A stretch of 8,643 bases of DNA. Origin: JADFUZ01 sp034430415. Lineage in GTDB: Bacteria > Chloroflexota > Dehalococcoidia > GIF9 > AB-539-J10. Numbering within the stretch: position 1 is the stretch's first letter; each line of letters starts with the position of its first letter. The stretch lies in assembly GCA_034430415.1 (NCBI GenBank), contig DAOUEN010000160.1:1-8643 (forward strand), in the 5' to 3' direction. Below are positions 1 through 6,762 of the stretch, piece by piece. The notes beneath the pieces were generated by a model. The model worked only from the letters and a program-made list of their open reading frames with translations. It searched no databases and was not told the DNA's origin. The position numbers were made by a program, and so were the translations under genes.

Positions 1-967
1 CGTCTCCGTCATATATTACTTTCTCGATGGTGATGTTGGCGGTGCCGGTGGCCTCGTCGGTGCAATTGACCGAGGCGTCGCCTGAGTCTCCGCCGGCATT
101 GCAGTAGTCCCAGTCGTCCCCGCCGTCGAGCTTGTCACCCTGAGTACCGCCGAGGAGCACATCATTGTGCGCGCCGCCGTACAGCCAGTCCCAGCCTTGC
201 TCACCGTACAGAAGGTCGTTGCCGCCGTCGCCGTAGAGGTAGTCGCCTTCGTCGCCGCCATGGATCTCGTCGTTGCAGTCGCCGCCGTGGATCTTGTCAA
301 AGTCGGTGCCGCCATCGATGTAGTCCTCACCGCCCTGCCCGTAGATGGTGTCCGCGCCGTTGCCGCCGTAGATAGTGTCATCGCCATCGCCGCCCTCTAT
401 GTAATCGCTACCCGCGTCACCATAGATGGTGTCGGGGTAACTCCCGCCGTAGATGGTGTCGGCGCCTCCGCCGGCATGGATGGTATCGGCCCCATGGTCG
501 CCGCGGATCTCGTCACTGCCGGCACCGGTGGTGATGGTGTCGCCGTGATTGCCCCCATTGACGTAATTGTTGCCGCCGCCCGCGTCGATGGTGTCGCCGC
601 CATTTCCGCCGTTTATCCAGTCAGCGCCGCCCAAGGTGGTGATGATGTCTGCCCCGCCTCTACCGCAGATGGTGTCGGCGCCGCCGTTGCCGTTGATGGT
701 GTCGATACCGTCGCTCCCATAAATCACGTCATCTCCGGCGGTGCCGGTGATGGTGCCGGGGGGAGTGTAAGCGCTGCCGACCCAAGTGGTGCCGTTCCAC
801 ACCCAGAGCGTGTTGGTGGCATCGTGCACGAAGATAGTGGCGTCCTTACTGTTACATTGTGGTACCGCAGGGTCGCTGGGCGGGTCGGCGGCCGCCGGCA
901 GTGCGCCCACCAGTCCAACAAGCAGAGCAAGAATCACCGCTACCGAGAAACACCTGAATAGTCTCAT
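1..967 (-). CDS. Exported RTX (hemolysin-type Ca-binding repeat) protein, C-terminus cut by window edge
   Basis: This frame is open from an ATG at 967 to the left edge, giving 322 visible residues and no stop. Residues 1-27 form a Sec-type signal peptide (MRLFRCF, a hydrophobic run VAVILALLVGLVGAL, then cleavage near PAAA/DPP). A short Trp-rich beta segment follows (about 43-65). Residues 77-290 are about two dozen glycine/aspartate nonapeptides of the GGxGxDxUx type, such as GGDGDDTIYG and GGNGADTIYG. In this family such repeats fold as a parallel beta-roll with Ca2+ between turns. From 303 on the repeats stop and the text (TANITIEKVIYDGD) looks like the start of a beta-sandwich domain that lies beyond the window. 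A strong AGGAGG sits 8 nt before the ATG, and a promoter lies at 1052-1081. Classical RTX toxins lack an N-terminal signal peptide and use type I secretion; the signal peptide here points to Sec export. The biological role (adhesin, surface layer, enzyme carrier) cannot be told from this part. Confidence 0.88.
   Translation of the reverse strand, partial: MRLFRCFSVAVILALLVGLVGALPAAADPPSDPAVPQCNSKDATIFVHDATNTLWVWNGTTWVGSAYTPPGTITGTAGDDVIYGSDGIDTINGNGGADTICGRGGADIITTLGGADWINGGNGGDTIDAGGGNNYVNGGNHGDTITTGAGSDEIRGDHGADTIHAGGGADTIYGGSYPDTIYGDAGSDYIEGGDGDDTIYGGNGADTIYGQGGEDYIDGGTDFDKIHGGDCNDEIHGGDEGDYLYGDGGNDLLYGEQGWDWLYGGAHNDVLLGGTQGDKLDGGDDWDYCNAGGDSGDASVNCTDEATGTANITIEKVIYDGD
98..739 (-). repeat. 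Tandem 27-nt repeats coding RTX nonapeptides
   Basis: The minus strand carries a degenerate 27-nt period whose core reads GACACCATCTACGGCGGC or close variants, each unit coding one nonapeptide (GGxGxDTIY). Core copies cluster between about 340 and 510, where several units differ by only a few bases, and diverge toward both ends. The regular period also keeps the other frames and the opposite strand free of stops, which produces long false ORFs here. Confidence 0.85.
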
Positions 968-975
968 AATGTCAC

Positions 976-981
976 CCTCCT
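976..981 (-). promoter_or_regulatory. Shine-Dalgarno of the RTX gene
   Basis: AGGAGG on the minus strand lies 8 nt upstream of the ATG at 967. It is the strongest ribosome binding site in the window and fixes the start of the RTX gene. Confidence 0.8.
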
Positions 982-1051
982 CTGGGCAAACGCGGAACTG
1001 CGTCAGCCAATATCAACTGGGGCAGGACTATATGCTTATTCCCTTGGTACT

Positions 1052-1081
1052 ATGGTAAAGGCCGCTCTTTGGATTTGTCAA
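1052..1081 (-). promoter_or_regulatory. Sigma-70/sigma-A type promoter of the RTX gene
   Basis: On the minus strand TTGACA (1081-1076, a perfect -35) is followed after 18 bp by TACCAT (1057-1052, four of six matches to TATAAT). The expected transcription start is near 1045, which gives a leader of about 78 nt before the ATG at 967. The flanking bases (CCTA before -35, AG after -10) are the same as in the promoter at 4252-4281. No clear operator palindrome or riboswitch fold was seen in the leader. Confidence 0.72.
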
Positions 1082-1149
1082 TAGGTCTGCCGGGTTTGTT
1101 AGGGTTTCAGGCGGCAATTTGCATTGAGATTGGCTCGACGCCAGGACCG

Positions 1150-4100
1150 TTACCTCCTCAGTATCAGCGCCACGCCCACGCCGAGCACGATGAGGACGAT
1201 GACGATGGTCACGATGCCGGCCATGCCGATACCGCCACCCTGCTGCACCGGCGCTTCCCTCACCACGTAGCCGGGATACAGCGGCATCACGGTGAAGTAG
1301 CCCATCTGGCCGTCCACCGATACCTGGTAAGTCCCGGGGACTGTCTGAAATGCCCTAAAGACCACCGTCTGGCAGGCGCCGGCGGAGACGACGACCGTCT
1401 GGCTCTGCTCCGCGTACCCGTTTATCATCAGGGTGACATCGCACCTGCCCTCCTCACCGCCGCGGTTGCACACATTGCTCGAGATCTCCACCTGCTGTCC
1501 GGGCAGAAGCTCCTGCGGCGAGACATTGAGATAGCAGGAGACCATCCGCGCCGGCTTGGCCGGTGCATGCGGTTCCTCCCGGGGTAGCTCCGGGGGCTGC
1601 TCAACGACAAATCCCGGGTGCCCGGGATGGTCAACATGGTCGGTCATGGCATCATAGACCCCGTCCTGGCCAATGTCGAAGACGAGGTCGTATCTTCCCG
1701 GCACCAGCGGCGCCTCCCAGACAACGACGGGGCCCAGGTTGCCGTCGCCGTCGGTGGTGAAGGTATCCATGCCATCGCCCACATCGTCGGGAATGCCGTC
1801 TCCGTCGGTCCAGGCGCGGTCTGGAACGACATAGACGTCTATGCGGTTGTCCGGCGGGAAGCCGCTCGCCGTGGCATATACATGCTCATCCGGGGTGAAG
1901 GTATCCTGGCCCACCCCGGCGGCATCGGTGGCTTCGCCCTGCAGTATTGCCGGCGCTCCCCACACCTCGCATCCCCCTTCCTGGAAGGGGTTCGATGTCC
2001 CCAGGTAGAGGCTTCCGCTGACCATTGTCCTGAAGCCGTAGTTCCCGGGACTACCCAGGCCGTTCAGCGTTACCGGCTCCCAGCGCACGCCATCCTCGGT
2101 CTTCCACAGGTCCCCACCCGCGAACCAGTCGATGAACACCTGCCACGCCTCTACCCAGTCAAGGGGCTCCTCCTGAAAGACCTCCAGGAGCGCCTGAAGA
2201 GGCTCGATGCAGTCTTCGCCAGCGCCCAGCTCTTCCAGCAGTCCGATGAGCTGTTCCAGGCAGGCGGCCATCTGCTCCTGCTCCTCAGGAGTCAGCTCAT
2301 AGTAGCCGGTGAACATCTCCACCGGTATGAAGCGCAGGAAGGAGCTGAAGTCGAAGGTTCCCAGATAGAGGACGCCGTCGTGCGCCTGCAGGGACCAGCA
2401 GTAGAAGTTGAACAGGTTGCCGAAGCCCGCCGGCCATCCGCTCTGTGGGACCTGATATACGGGGCCTCCCGGAGGCGGTTCACGCGGGATATAGTCTCCG
2501 ATGACCAGCTCCCAGTTGTCCGCGGTGTCGATGCGAATCAGCTCGAATCCCTTGGGGAAGATGAGCTCGACGGGGTCGCCGGCCTTCAAGGGAAGGGAGA
2601 GCGTACCCACATACAGCTTGTTGTTGAATACCTCCATGGTCCCGGCCCAGTAGTTGGTTATGTCGCTGCCCCCATATTCGACAATCCGGGTCCACCCGCC
2701 GGGTTGAGGGTCGTCGGGACTCTGGTCCAGGCTCCGGAACACCTGGAAGCCGCTCTCTGTGTTCTGGGTGCCGGCATACAGGTATCCATTGAAGCTTGCC
2801 AGCGATTCCACGGCTGTGTTGTCGGAGTCAGCATCGCCAGTCGGGTCGTCGTTGGTGAAGTCCGCTACCTTCTCCCAGTTATTGACCGTGGTTGACGGCT
2901 CGTCCGTGGCCCAGACCTGGGCGTTTCCCCCGTTTCCCGTGCCCACGTAGAGCTTTCCGTGGTGGACCGCCATAGCCCGGGAGTCCGTCCCCATGCCAGG
3001 GTCTGTCACCACCTTCTCCCAGGTAGTACCATCGGTGGACTTCAGGAGCAGGCGGCCGGGCAGTAGGCCCACTCCGCTCGCAGCGTAGAGGGCTTCTTCA
3101 CCATGGGTATCGGTGAAGGTGGCCATCTGCCTGAAGCCGCACTCCTCGGGGTAGAAGGACGTCGCTACTTCCAGCACCGGAGAGCGGTAGACCCTCTGCC
3201 ACATGCCGTCGTGGCAGCGCCAGATCTCTCCGCGCATATCTTCCGCCCATTCCTCAGATCCTGCCTCGCCCCCGGGCTGCGTGATGTACTCGAACTCGTA
3301 GTCCGGCGGCAGAACGCCGAAGAGCAGGACGCTGATCAGCATGTAGGGCACGTTGCGTCCCGTGCCCACGTAGAGGTCGCCGTTGAACTCCGCCATGGAC
3401 CAGGCGTAGTTATTCATCGGGTCACTGAAGCCGCCTTCGGCGATCCTGGCGAAATCGTCCTTGCCGTATCCCCCTACCGGGGCGTAGGCCCCGGGGTAGT
3501 AGTCGGTAAGGAAGCCAAACACGTGCTCATCGTCGAGCCATAGAGTGCCCAACGCAGGGTAGAGTATGTGATTCATCTCGCCGCTGGTGGGGTCGAGCTG
3601 GTGCCAGTCACTGGCCGAGGCGTCGTACCAGAAGACCCAGGCGTGAAAGCCCCCGTCGGGGGGAAGGAGAAAGCCGCACTTGGCGTACACCAGGTCCCCT
3701 CCGCCGGCGTCCACCTCGTCCGTGTGCCACTTCAGCAGGGAGGCAAGCAGAAAGGCCAGGTCTTCGCAGTCTCCGCTGCCCTGATTCAAAGTCTGCTCCG
3801 GATTGGCCCAGGCCTCGGCGACCCCGTAGTTGGTCTCATCATCCTGATAGGCGATGTTGGCGAACACCCAGTCGAGGGCCTCCTGCGCTTCGACCGTAGA
3901 GTTGTGGTCTGTGTCGGCATCAAGTTTCCAGGTAGTCTCGGTCCAGCCAGGAACGTTGCCCCATTGGACTGAATGAACGAACTCGCCGGCCTCATCGTCG
4001 TCGAAGGTGGTTGTCGACTCGGTCAAGGCGGACGTGATCTCGTTGACCCCATCCGTCTTCTCCCAGGTGCCGGGGACGTCCGCCATGGCCGCACCAGGCA

Positions 4101-4170
4101 GTATCAGCGGGGCCGTCGACAGCGCGAGGATGCTGCTTAGCAATATTGACAGGGTTCTCCTTGTGAGCAT
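1150..4170 (-). CDS. Surface protein: transglutaminase-like domain, probable seven-bladed propeller, Ig/CARDB domains, C-terminal membrane anchor
   Basis: The protein has 1006 residues from the ATG at 4170. Residues 1-30 are a signal peptide (MLTRRT, hydrophobic run, cleavage at AMA/DVPG). Residues about 85-200 form a transglutaminase-like domain with candidate catalytic Cys135 (GSGDCED), His176 (FHAWV) and Asp193 (LDPTSG), so a protease, transamidase or amidase role is possible. About 255-740 holds seven recurring strands of the type FNGDLYVGT (near 262, 359, 402, 460, 515, 597, 717), which fits a seven-bladed propeller. An acidic helical insert at about 624-684 interrupts blade six. About 742-856 is an Ig-like segment with DGDGIPDD and DIGQDGVYD loops that may bind Ca2+. 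About 876-961 resembles CARDB and has four cysteines (879, 901, 910, 933). Residues 980-1004 are a membrane helix ending in RR. An in-frame ATG at 4281 is rejected because it lies inside the -35 box, upstream of the expected transcript start. No clear Shine-Dalgarno precedes 4170, so the start is likely but not proven. Confidence 0.85.
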   Translation of the reverse strand: MLTRRTLSILLSSILALSTAPLILPGAAMADVPGTWEKTDGVNEITSALTESTTTFDDDEAGEFVHSVQWGNVPGWTETTWKLDADTDHNSTVEAQEALDWVFANIAYQDDETNYGVAEAWANPEQTLNQGSGDCEDLAFLLASLLKWHTDEVDAGGGDLVYAKCGFLLPPDGGFHAWVFWYDASASDWHQLDPTSGEMNHILYPALGTLWLDDEHVFGFLTDYYPGAYAPVGGYGKDDFARIAEGGFSDPMNNYAWSMAEFNGDLYVGTGRNVPYMLISVLLFGVLPPDYEFEYITQPGGEAGSEEWAEDMRGEIWRCHDGMWQRVYRSPVLEVATSFYPEECGFRQMATFTDTHGEEALYAASGVGLLPGRLLLKSTDGTTWEKVVTDPGMGTDSRAMAVHHGKLYVGTGNGGNAQVWATDEPSTTVNNWEKVADFTNDDPTGDADSDNTAVESLASFNGYLYAGTQNTESGFQVFRSLDQSPDDPQPGGWTRIVEYGGSDITNYWAGTMEVFNNKLYVGTLSLPLKAGDPVELIFPKGFELIRIDTADNWELVIGDYIPREPPPGGPVYQVPQSGWPAGFGNLFNFYCWSLQAHDGVLYLGTFDFSSFLRFIPVEMFTGYYELTPEEQEQMAACLEQLIGLLEELGAGEDCIEPLQALLEVFQEEPLDWVEAWQVFIDWFAGGDLWKTEDGVRWEPVTLNGLGSPGNYGFRTMVSGSLYLGTSNPFQEGGCEVWGAPAILQGEATDAAGVGQDTFTPDEHVYATASGFPPDNRIDVYVVPDRAWTDGDGIPDDVGDGMDTFTTDGDGNLGPVVVWEAPLVPGRYDLVFDIGQDGVYDAMTDHVDHPGHPGFVVEQPPELPREEPHAPAKPARMVSCYLNVSPQELLPGQQVEISSNVCNRGGEEGRCDVTLMINGYAEQSQTVVVSAGACQTVVFRAFQTVPGTYQVSVDGQMGYFTVMPLYPGYVVREAPVQQGGGIGMAGIVTIVIVLIVLGVGVALILRR

Positions 4171-4251
4171 CACTGTTATTTCTGTACCCGGTGCCCGCGT
4201 CCGGCGAGAACGCCACGGAGCGCGAGCCGACACTGAGAACCCATCAGTCCT

Positions 4252-4281
4252 ATGGTAGCCGCGAGTTGCAGCAAATGTCAA
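4252..4281 (-). promoter_or_regulatory. Sigma-70/sigma-A type promoter of the transglutaminase-propeller gene
   Basis: On the minus strand TTGACA (4281-4276) is followed after 18 bp by TACCAT (4257-4252). The expected transcription start is near 4245, about 75 nt before the ATG at 4170. The boxes, spacer length and flanks (CCTATTGACA and TACCATAG) match the RTX promoter at 1052-1081, while the spacer sequence differs. The promoter sits in the short gap after the stop of the FecR-cohesin-dockerin gene, so this gene can be transcribed apart from the upstream operon. No clear terminator separates the two. Confidence 0.72.
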
Positions 4282-4326
4282 TAGGTTTTGTCCGTCGGAG
4301 AAAGCGCAAGCAGGCAGGGGACTCTG

Positions 4327-6117
4327 CTAGGAGGGGTTGACCGCCCAGCTCAGGATGAGGCGGGCGTCATCCGCGGTAACCTGGCCGTCACCGTCGATAT
4401 CCAGGACCGGGTCCATGGGCAGCGAGCCCTGCTCCATCTTCAACGCCATCAGGGAGTCGAAGGGTGTCAGCAGGTAGTCTCCGTCGGCGTCGCCCCGGGA
4501 CTCCTCGGTGCCGGTCACCTGGAATAGTCCGTCCTCAGCCGGGATCTCCACCGGGCCGTAGTCATCCGCCCGGTTGGCGGTGAGCTCGGTAATGCTGAGG
4601 GGAGAGGCCCAGCCCTGAGCGCCGATCACGTCGCACACGATGTAAGCTACGGTGCCGTCGCCGCCGAAGCCCTCGGCGTGGGCCAGGGCTATCCTGCCGG
4701 TGCCGGCGGCGATGCTATAGTCGAACAGGCAGTCTGCGGCCAGGCTACCCGCCTCTACCGCGGTGGGCTGCAGGACTGTCGGATCGTAGCCCAGGGTGAG
4801 GTCCATGTTTCCCAGCTCCTCCTCGATCCCCCGGAGCGTCAGGGGAATGCGCACCGTGCCGCCGGTGGGCCGGCCGCGGGACTCGAAGGTAAGGCCCCGG
4901 GCCGTGAAGCCGCGGCGGACCTCGTCCCAGGCGGCATCGCTCAGCGGTACAGGTGCCCCGGCGACGCCGTTGACCACCTGCACCTGCTGGCCGGCGTTGA
5001 CGGTGGCTGTGCCGCCCTCATTGCCGCTGACTTCTACCGTGCCCTGGCGTACCATGATGGAGTCGGTGAGCTGGTCGGGGTCGTGGCGCAGCACGAACTC
5101 TGTCCCTTTAGTTCCTGTACAGGAGCTGGGGGTGGTCGCCCGAAAGGAGTTGCCCGTCGCCAGGTCGCGCACCTGATACCAGATCCAGCCGAGTACGTCC
5201 ATCACGGTGGGCTCCTGGCTGTCACTCGGGGCTCGCGGGGCTCGCAGCCAGGAGCGTGGACCCATGTTCACCCAGTGGTTGCCGATCACCATCACCTCGG
5301 CCGAGGCTCTTGGCCTGGTCCGAAGTTCGTCACCTTCGTAGAGCTCCATGGCCTGCTCGGCCCGCTCCCAGGTATCCGACCCTTTCCGCTTAATCTGGAC
5401 GGTGCCGCGGACATACATAATCTTCGCGGTCCTGGGTCCCCGCTCCTCCTCCTGCTGTTCCTCTTGCTGCTGTTGTTCCTCTTCTTCTTCTGGCTCCTGG
5501 GGCGGCTCCCCGGCCTCTCCTCCCGCGGCCCCCTTCTGGTCGGCCAGGGCCTCGAACTTCTCCACTAGCTCGTTGAACACGGCTATCACCAGTCCTTCGG
5601 TGCCGTAGGCTTCGACGTGGACATTTATCACGCAGTTCTTGTAGCGGATGTCGCCCTGTATCTCGTGAAAGTCGGGCCCCTCGGGGGTGTCCCCGGGCCT
5701 GCCGCACAGCATGACAAATCCATCGTCGCTGTCGTCGAGGATCCTGCTCCACCCGCCCATCCAGCCCGGGGTGACGGTGCTGCACTCGTGTTTGCTTCCC
5801 CGGATGAAGATATCGCTGACCGTGGCCTCGGTAGCCTCAAAGAGGGCCACGTGGCCCCTGGCCTTGCCGCTGACCGCGGGGTTTTCGTAGAAGCAGTACA
5901 GGTAGTGCACAACGGGACTGCCGGTGGTCCGTTCGGTGTAGCAGTTGCCGGTAGCGCTGAAGCCCTGCGAAAGGGCCGGGCAGTCGCTCACGCTGAACAC
6001 GGTATCCTCCAGGGCCTGCACGGGCATGACGCCCGTGGCTGGGCTGAGCGTAAGCAGAGCTGCAGCCAGCAGCGTCAGGAGCCTGCCTCTGCGCGCGACA
6101 GCTGCCAGCGGCTTCAC
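4327..6117 (-). CDS. Secreted FecR-cohesin-dockerin protein
   Basis: Translation from GTG at 6117 gives 596 residues. Residues 1-35 are a signal peptide (VKPLAAVARRGRLL, hydrophobic core, cleavage near VQA/LED). About 38-195 is a domain I do not recognise, with six cysteines (46, 59, 75, 112, 138, 162) and a terminal amphipathic helix. An acidic Glu/Gln linker follows (204-226). About 231-382 is a FecR domain: VRGTVQIKRKGSDTWERA, then YEGDELRTRPRASAEV, and later VRQGTVEVSG with VNAGQQVQV. About 417-534 is a cohesin-like beta-sandwich (IPLTLRG, MDLTLGYDPTVLQPTAVE). About 540-593 is a dockerin with two Ca loops, DADGDYLLTPFD (543-554) and DIDGDGQVTADD (573-584). The start is chosen because GTG overlaps the stop of the previous gene as GTGA and follows GGAGG by 7 nt; a longer reading from 6246 has an Arg-rich, non-signal N-terminus. 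Having both partner domains, it could link an anchor to cargo or chain with itself. That role is inferred. Confidence 0.85.
   Translation of the reverse strand: MKPLAAVARRGRLLTLLAAALLTLSPATGVMPVQALEDTVFSVSDCPALSQGFSATGNCYTERTTGSPVVHYLYCFYENPAVSGKARGHVALFEATEATVSDIFIRGSKHECSTVTPGWMGGWSRILDDSDDGFVMLCGRPGDTPEGPDFHEIQGDIRYKNCVINVHVEAYGTEGLVIAVFNELVEKFEALADQKGAAGGEAGEPPQEPEEEEEQQQQEEQQEEERGPRTAKIMYVRGTVQIKRKGSDTWERAEQAMELYEGDELRTRPRASAEVMVIGNHWVNMGPRSWLRAPRAPSDSQEPTVMDVLGWIWYQVRDLATGNSFRATTPSSCTGTKGTEFVLRHDPDQLTDSIMVRQGTVEVSGNEGGTATVNAGQQVQVVNGVAGAPVPLSDAAWDEVRRGFTARGLTFESRGRPTGGTVRIPLTLRGIEEELGNMDLTLGYDPTVLQPTAVEAGSLAADCLFDYSIAAGTGRIALAHAEGFGGDGTVAYIVCDVIGAQGWASPLSITELTANRADDYGPVEIPAEDGLFQVTGTEESRGDADGDYLLTPFDSLMALKMEQGSLPMDPVLDIDGDGQVTADDARLILSWAVNPS
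5443..5490 (-). repeat. Purine-rich Glu/Gln low-complexity tract
   Basis: This stretch codes residues 210-225 of the FecR-cohesin-dockerin protein, only Glu and Gln, as GAG/GAA/CAG/CAA runs. It links the N-terminal cysteine-containing domain to the FecR domain. It is probably a flexible or helical acidic spacer and a site prone to slippage length change. Confidence 0.75.
6114..6117 (-). promoter_or_regulatory. GTGA stop/start overlap with preceding Shine-Dalgarno
   Basis: The TGA of the dockerin gene (6116-6114) overlaps the GTG start of the FecR-cohesin-dockerin gene (6117-6115). GGAGG at 6129-6125 lies inside the end of the dockerin gene, 7 nt from the GTG. This arrangement favours translational coupling and near-equal output of the two proteins. 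Confidence 0.75.
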
Positions 6118-6734
6118 TCCAGCACCTCCAGCCCGAGGGCAGCCCGCAGTATCTTCCTGGCGTCCAGCGAGGAGACGCTGCCGTCTCCATTGACGTCCGC
6201 GGCGCTGTCTTCGGCTATCCTGCCGACGGCCATGGCGAGGGCGCACTGAGCGTCGGCGGTGGTGATCTCACCATCCCCGTCGCAGTCGCCCGTTGCCCTG
6301 TCGATGGGAGGCGGCTCCGCCGCCCCGGCCTCAACCACGCTGAACGCCACGGCGTCGGAGGCGTACTGACCCGTGGTCCAGGCCTCCACCGTGAACTGCC
6401 AGCGGCCCAGGTCTATCTCCTCCGCCGGTCCCAGGGAGAGATTGTAGGTGCCCGCGTCCTGCAGTTCCCGTTCTTCCGAATGTGAACCCAGCTCACCCGT
6501 CGCCGTCAGCCTGATGTCGCAGGGGGCGCTCACCTGGAAGTAGACCCAGGGCTCCTCGCCGAGTTCGTAGGTCCCAGCAGAGGCATTCAGTCCCTGCCCT
6601 CCCTTGTCCGTCCACACGTCCACCGCCAGCGGGGCCTCCCCGTTGGCGGCGGCACTACCGGCGGGCAGTAGCAGCATGAGAGCCAGGGCCGCGCAGGTGG
6701 CTCCAATCCTTACTATCTCTCTGCCGTTGCTCAT
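6114..6734 (-). CDS. Small secreted dockerin protein
   Basis: The protein has 206 residues from the ATG at 6734. Residues 1-30 are a signal peptide (MSNGREIVR, hydrophobic core ALALMLLLPAG, cleavage near SAAA/NGE). About 35-135 is a beta-rich domain without a name I can give; the start (VDVWTDKGG, later YELGEEPWVYFQVSAPCDIRL) recalls domains that present a Greek-key sandwich, such as DUF4384, but the match is weak. About 148-203 is a dockerin with loops DCDGDGEITTAD (150-161) and DVNGDGSVSSLD (180-191); Asp/Asn sit at positions 1, 3, 5 and 12 of both. It starts 28 nt after the stop of the cohesin gene, with AGGAGA 10 nt before the ATG, and its stop overlaps the next start. An upstream in-frame ATG at 6812 lies inside the cohesin gene and would bury the signal peptide, so it is rejected. 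It has no visible catalytic domain, so it may be a binding or cap subunit. Confidence 0.85.
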   Translation of the reverse strand: MSNGREIVRIGATCAALALMLLLPAGSAAANGEAPLAVDVWTDKGGQGLNASAGTYELGEEPWVYFQVSAPCDIRLTATGELGSHSEERELQDAGTYNLSLGPAEEIDLGRWQFTVEAWTTGQYASDAVAFSVVEAGAAEPPPIDRATGDCDGDGEITTADAQCALAMAVGRIAEDSAADVNGDGSVSSLDARKILRAALGLEVLE

Positions 6735-6762
6735 TTGTCCCTGGTCTCCTGTACGCCCCCGG

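Noticed and set aside
167..961. Long open frame on the plus strand opposite the RTX repeats (264 codons)
   Set aside because: It is the antisense of a 27-nt periodic repeat, which avoids stops in several frames. Its product is a low-complexity Val/Ala/Asp string, and it lacks a ribosome site.
968..1045. Riboswitch in the leader of the RTX gene
   Set aside because: No conserved riboswitch core or stable stem was seen; the region holds only the promoter and the ribosome site.
1618..2895. Plus-strand open frame of 425 codons opposite the propeller gene
   Set aside because: The minus-strand frame has a signal peptide, domains and a membrane anchor; the plus frame shows none and is a GC-rich shadow.
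4171..4281. N-terminal extension of the propeller protein from ATG 4281
   Set aside because: The ATG overlaps the -35 box, upstream of the expected transcript start, and the extension would bury the signal peptide.
4286..4326. Rho-independent terminator after the FecR-cohesin-dockerin gene
   Set aside because: Only a 4-bp stem (TCCG/CGGA) was found, without a T-run.
4678..5568. Plus-strand open frame of 296 codons opposite the FecR gene
   Set aside because: Its poly-Leu/Phe end is only the antisense of the Glu/Gln tract, and the minus-strand frame has clear FecR, cohesin and dockerin motifs.
6118..6246. N-terminal extension of the FecR protein from ATG 6246
   Set aside because: It would overlap the dockerin coding end in another frame with an Arg-rich text, whereas the GTG at 6117 has a good Shine-Dalgarno and a signal peptide.
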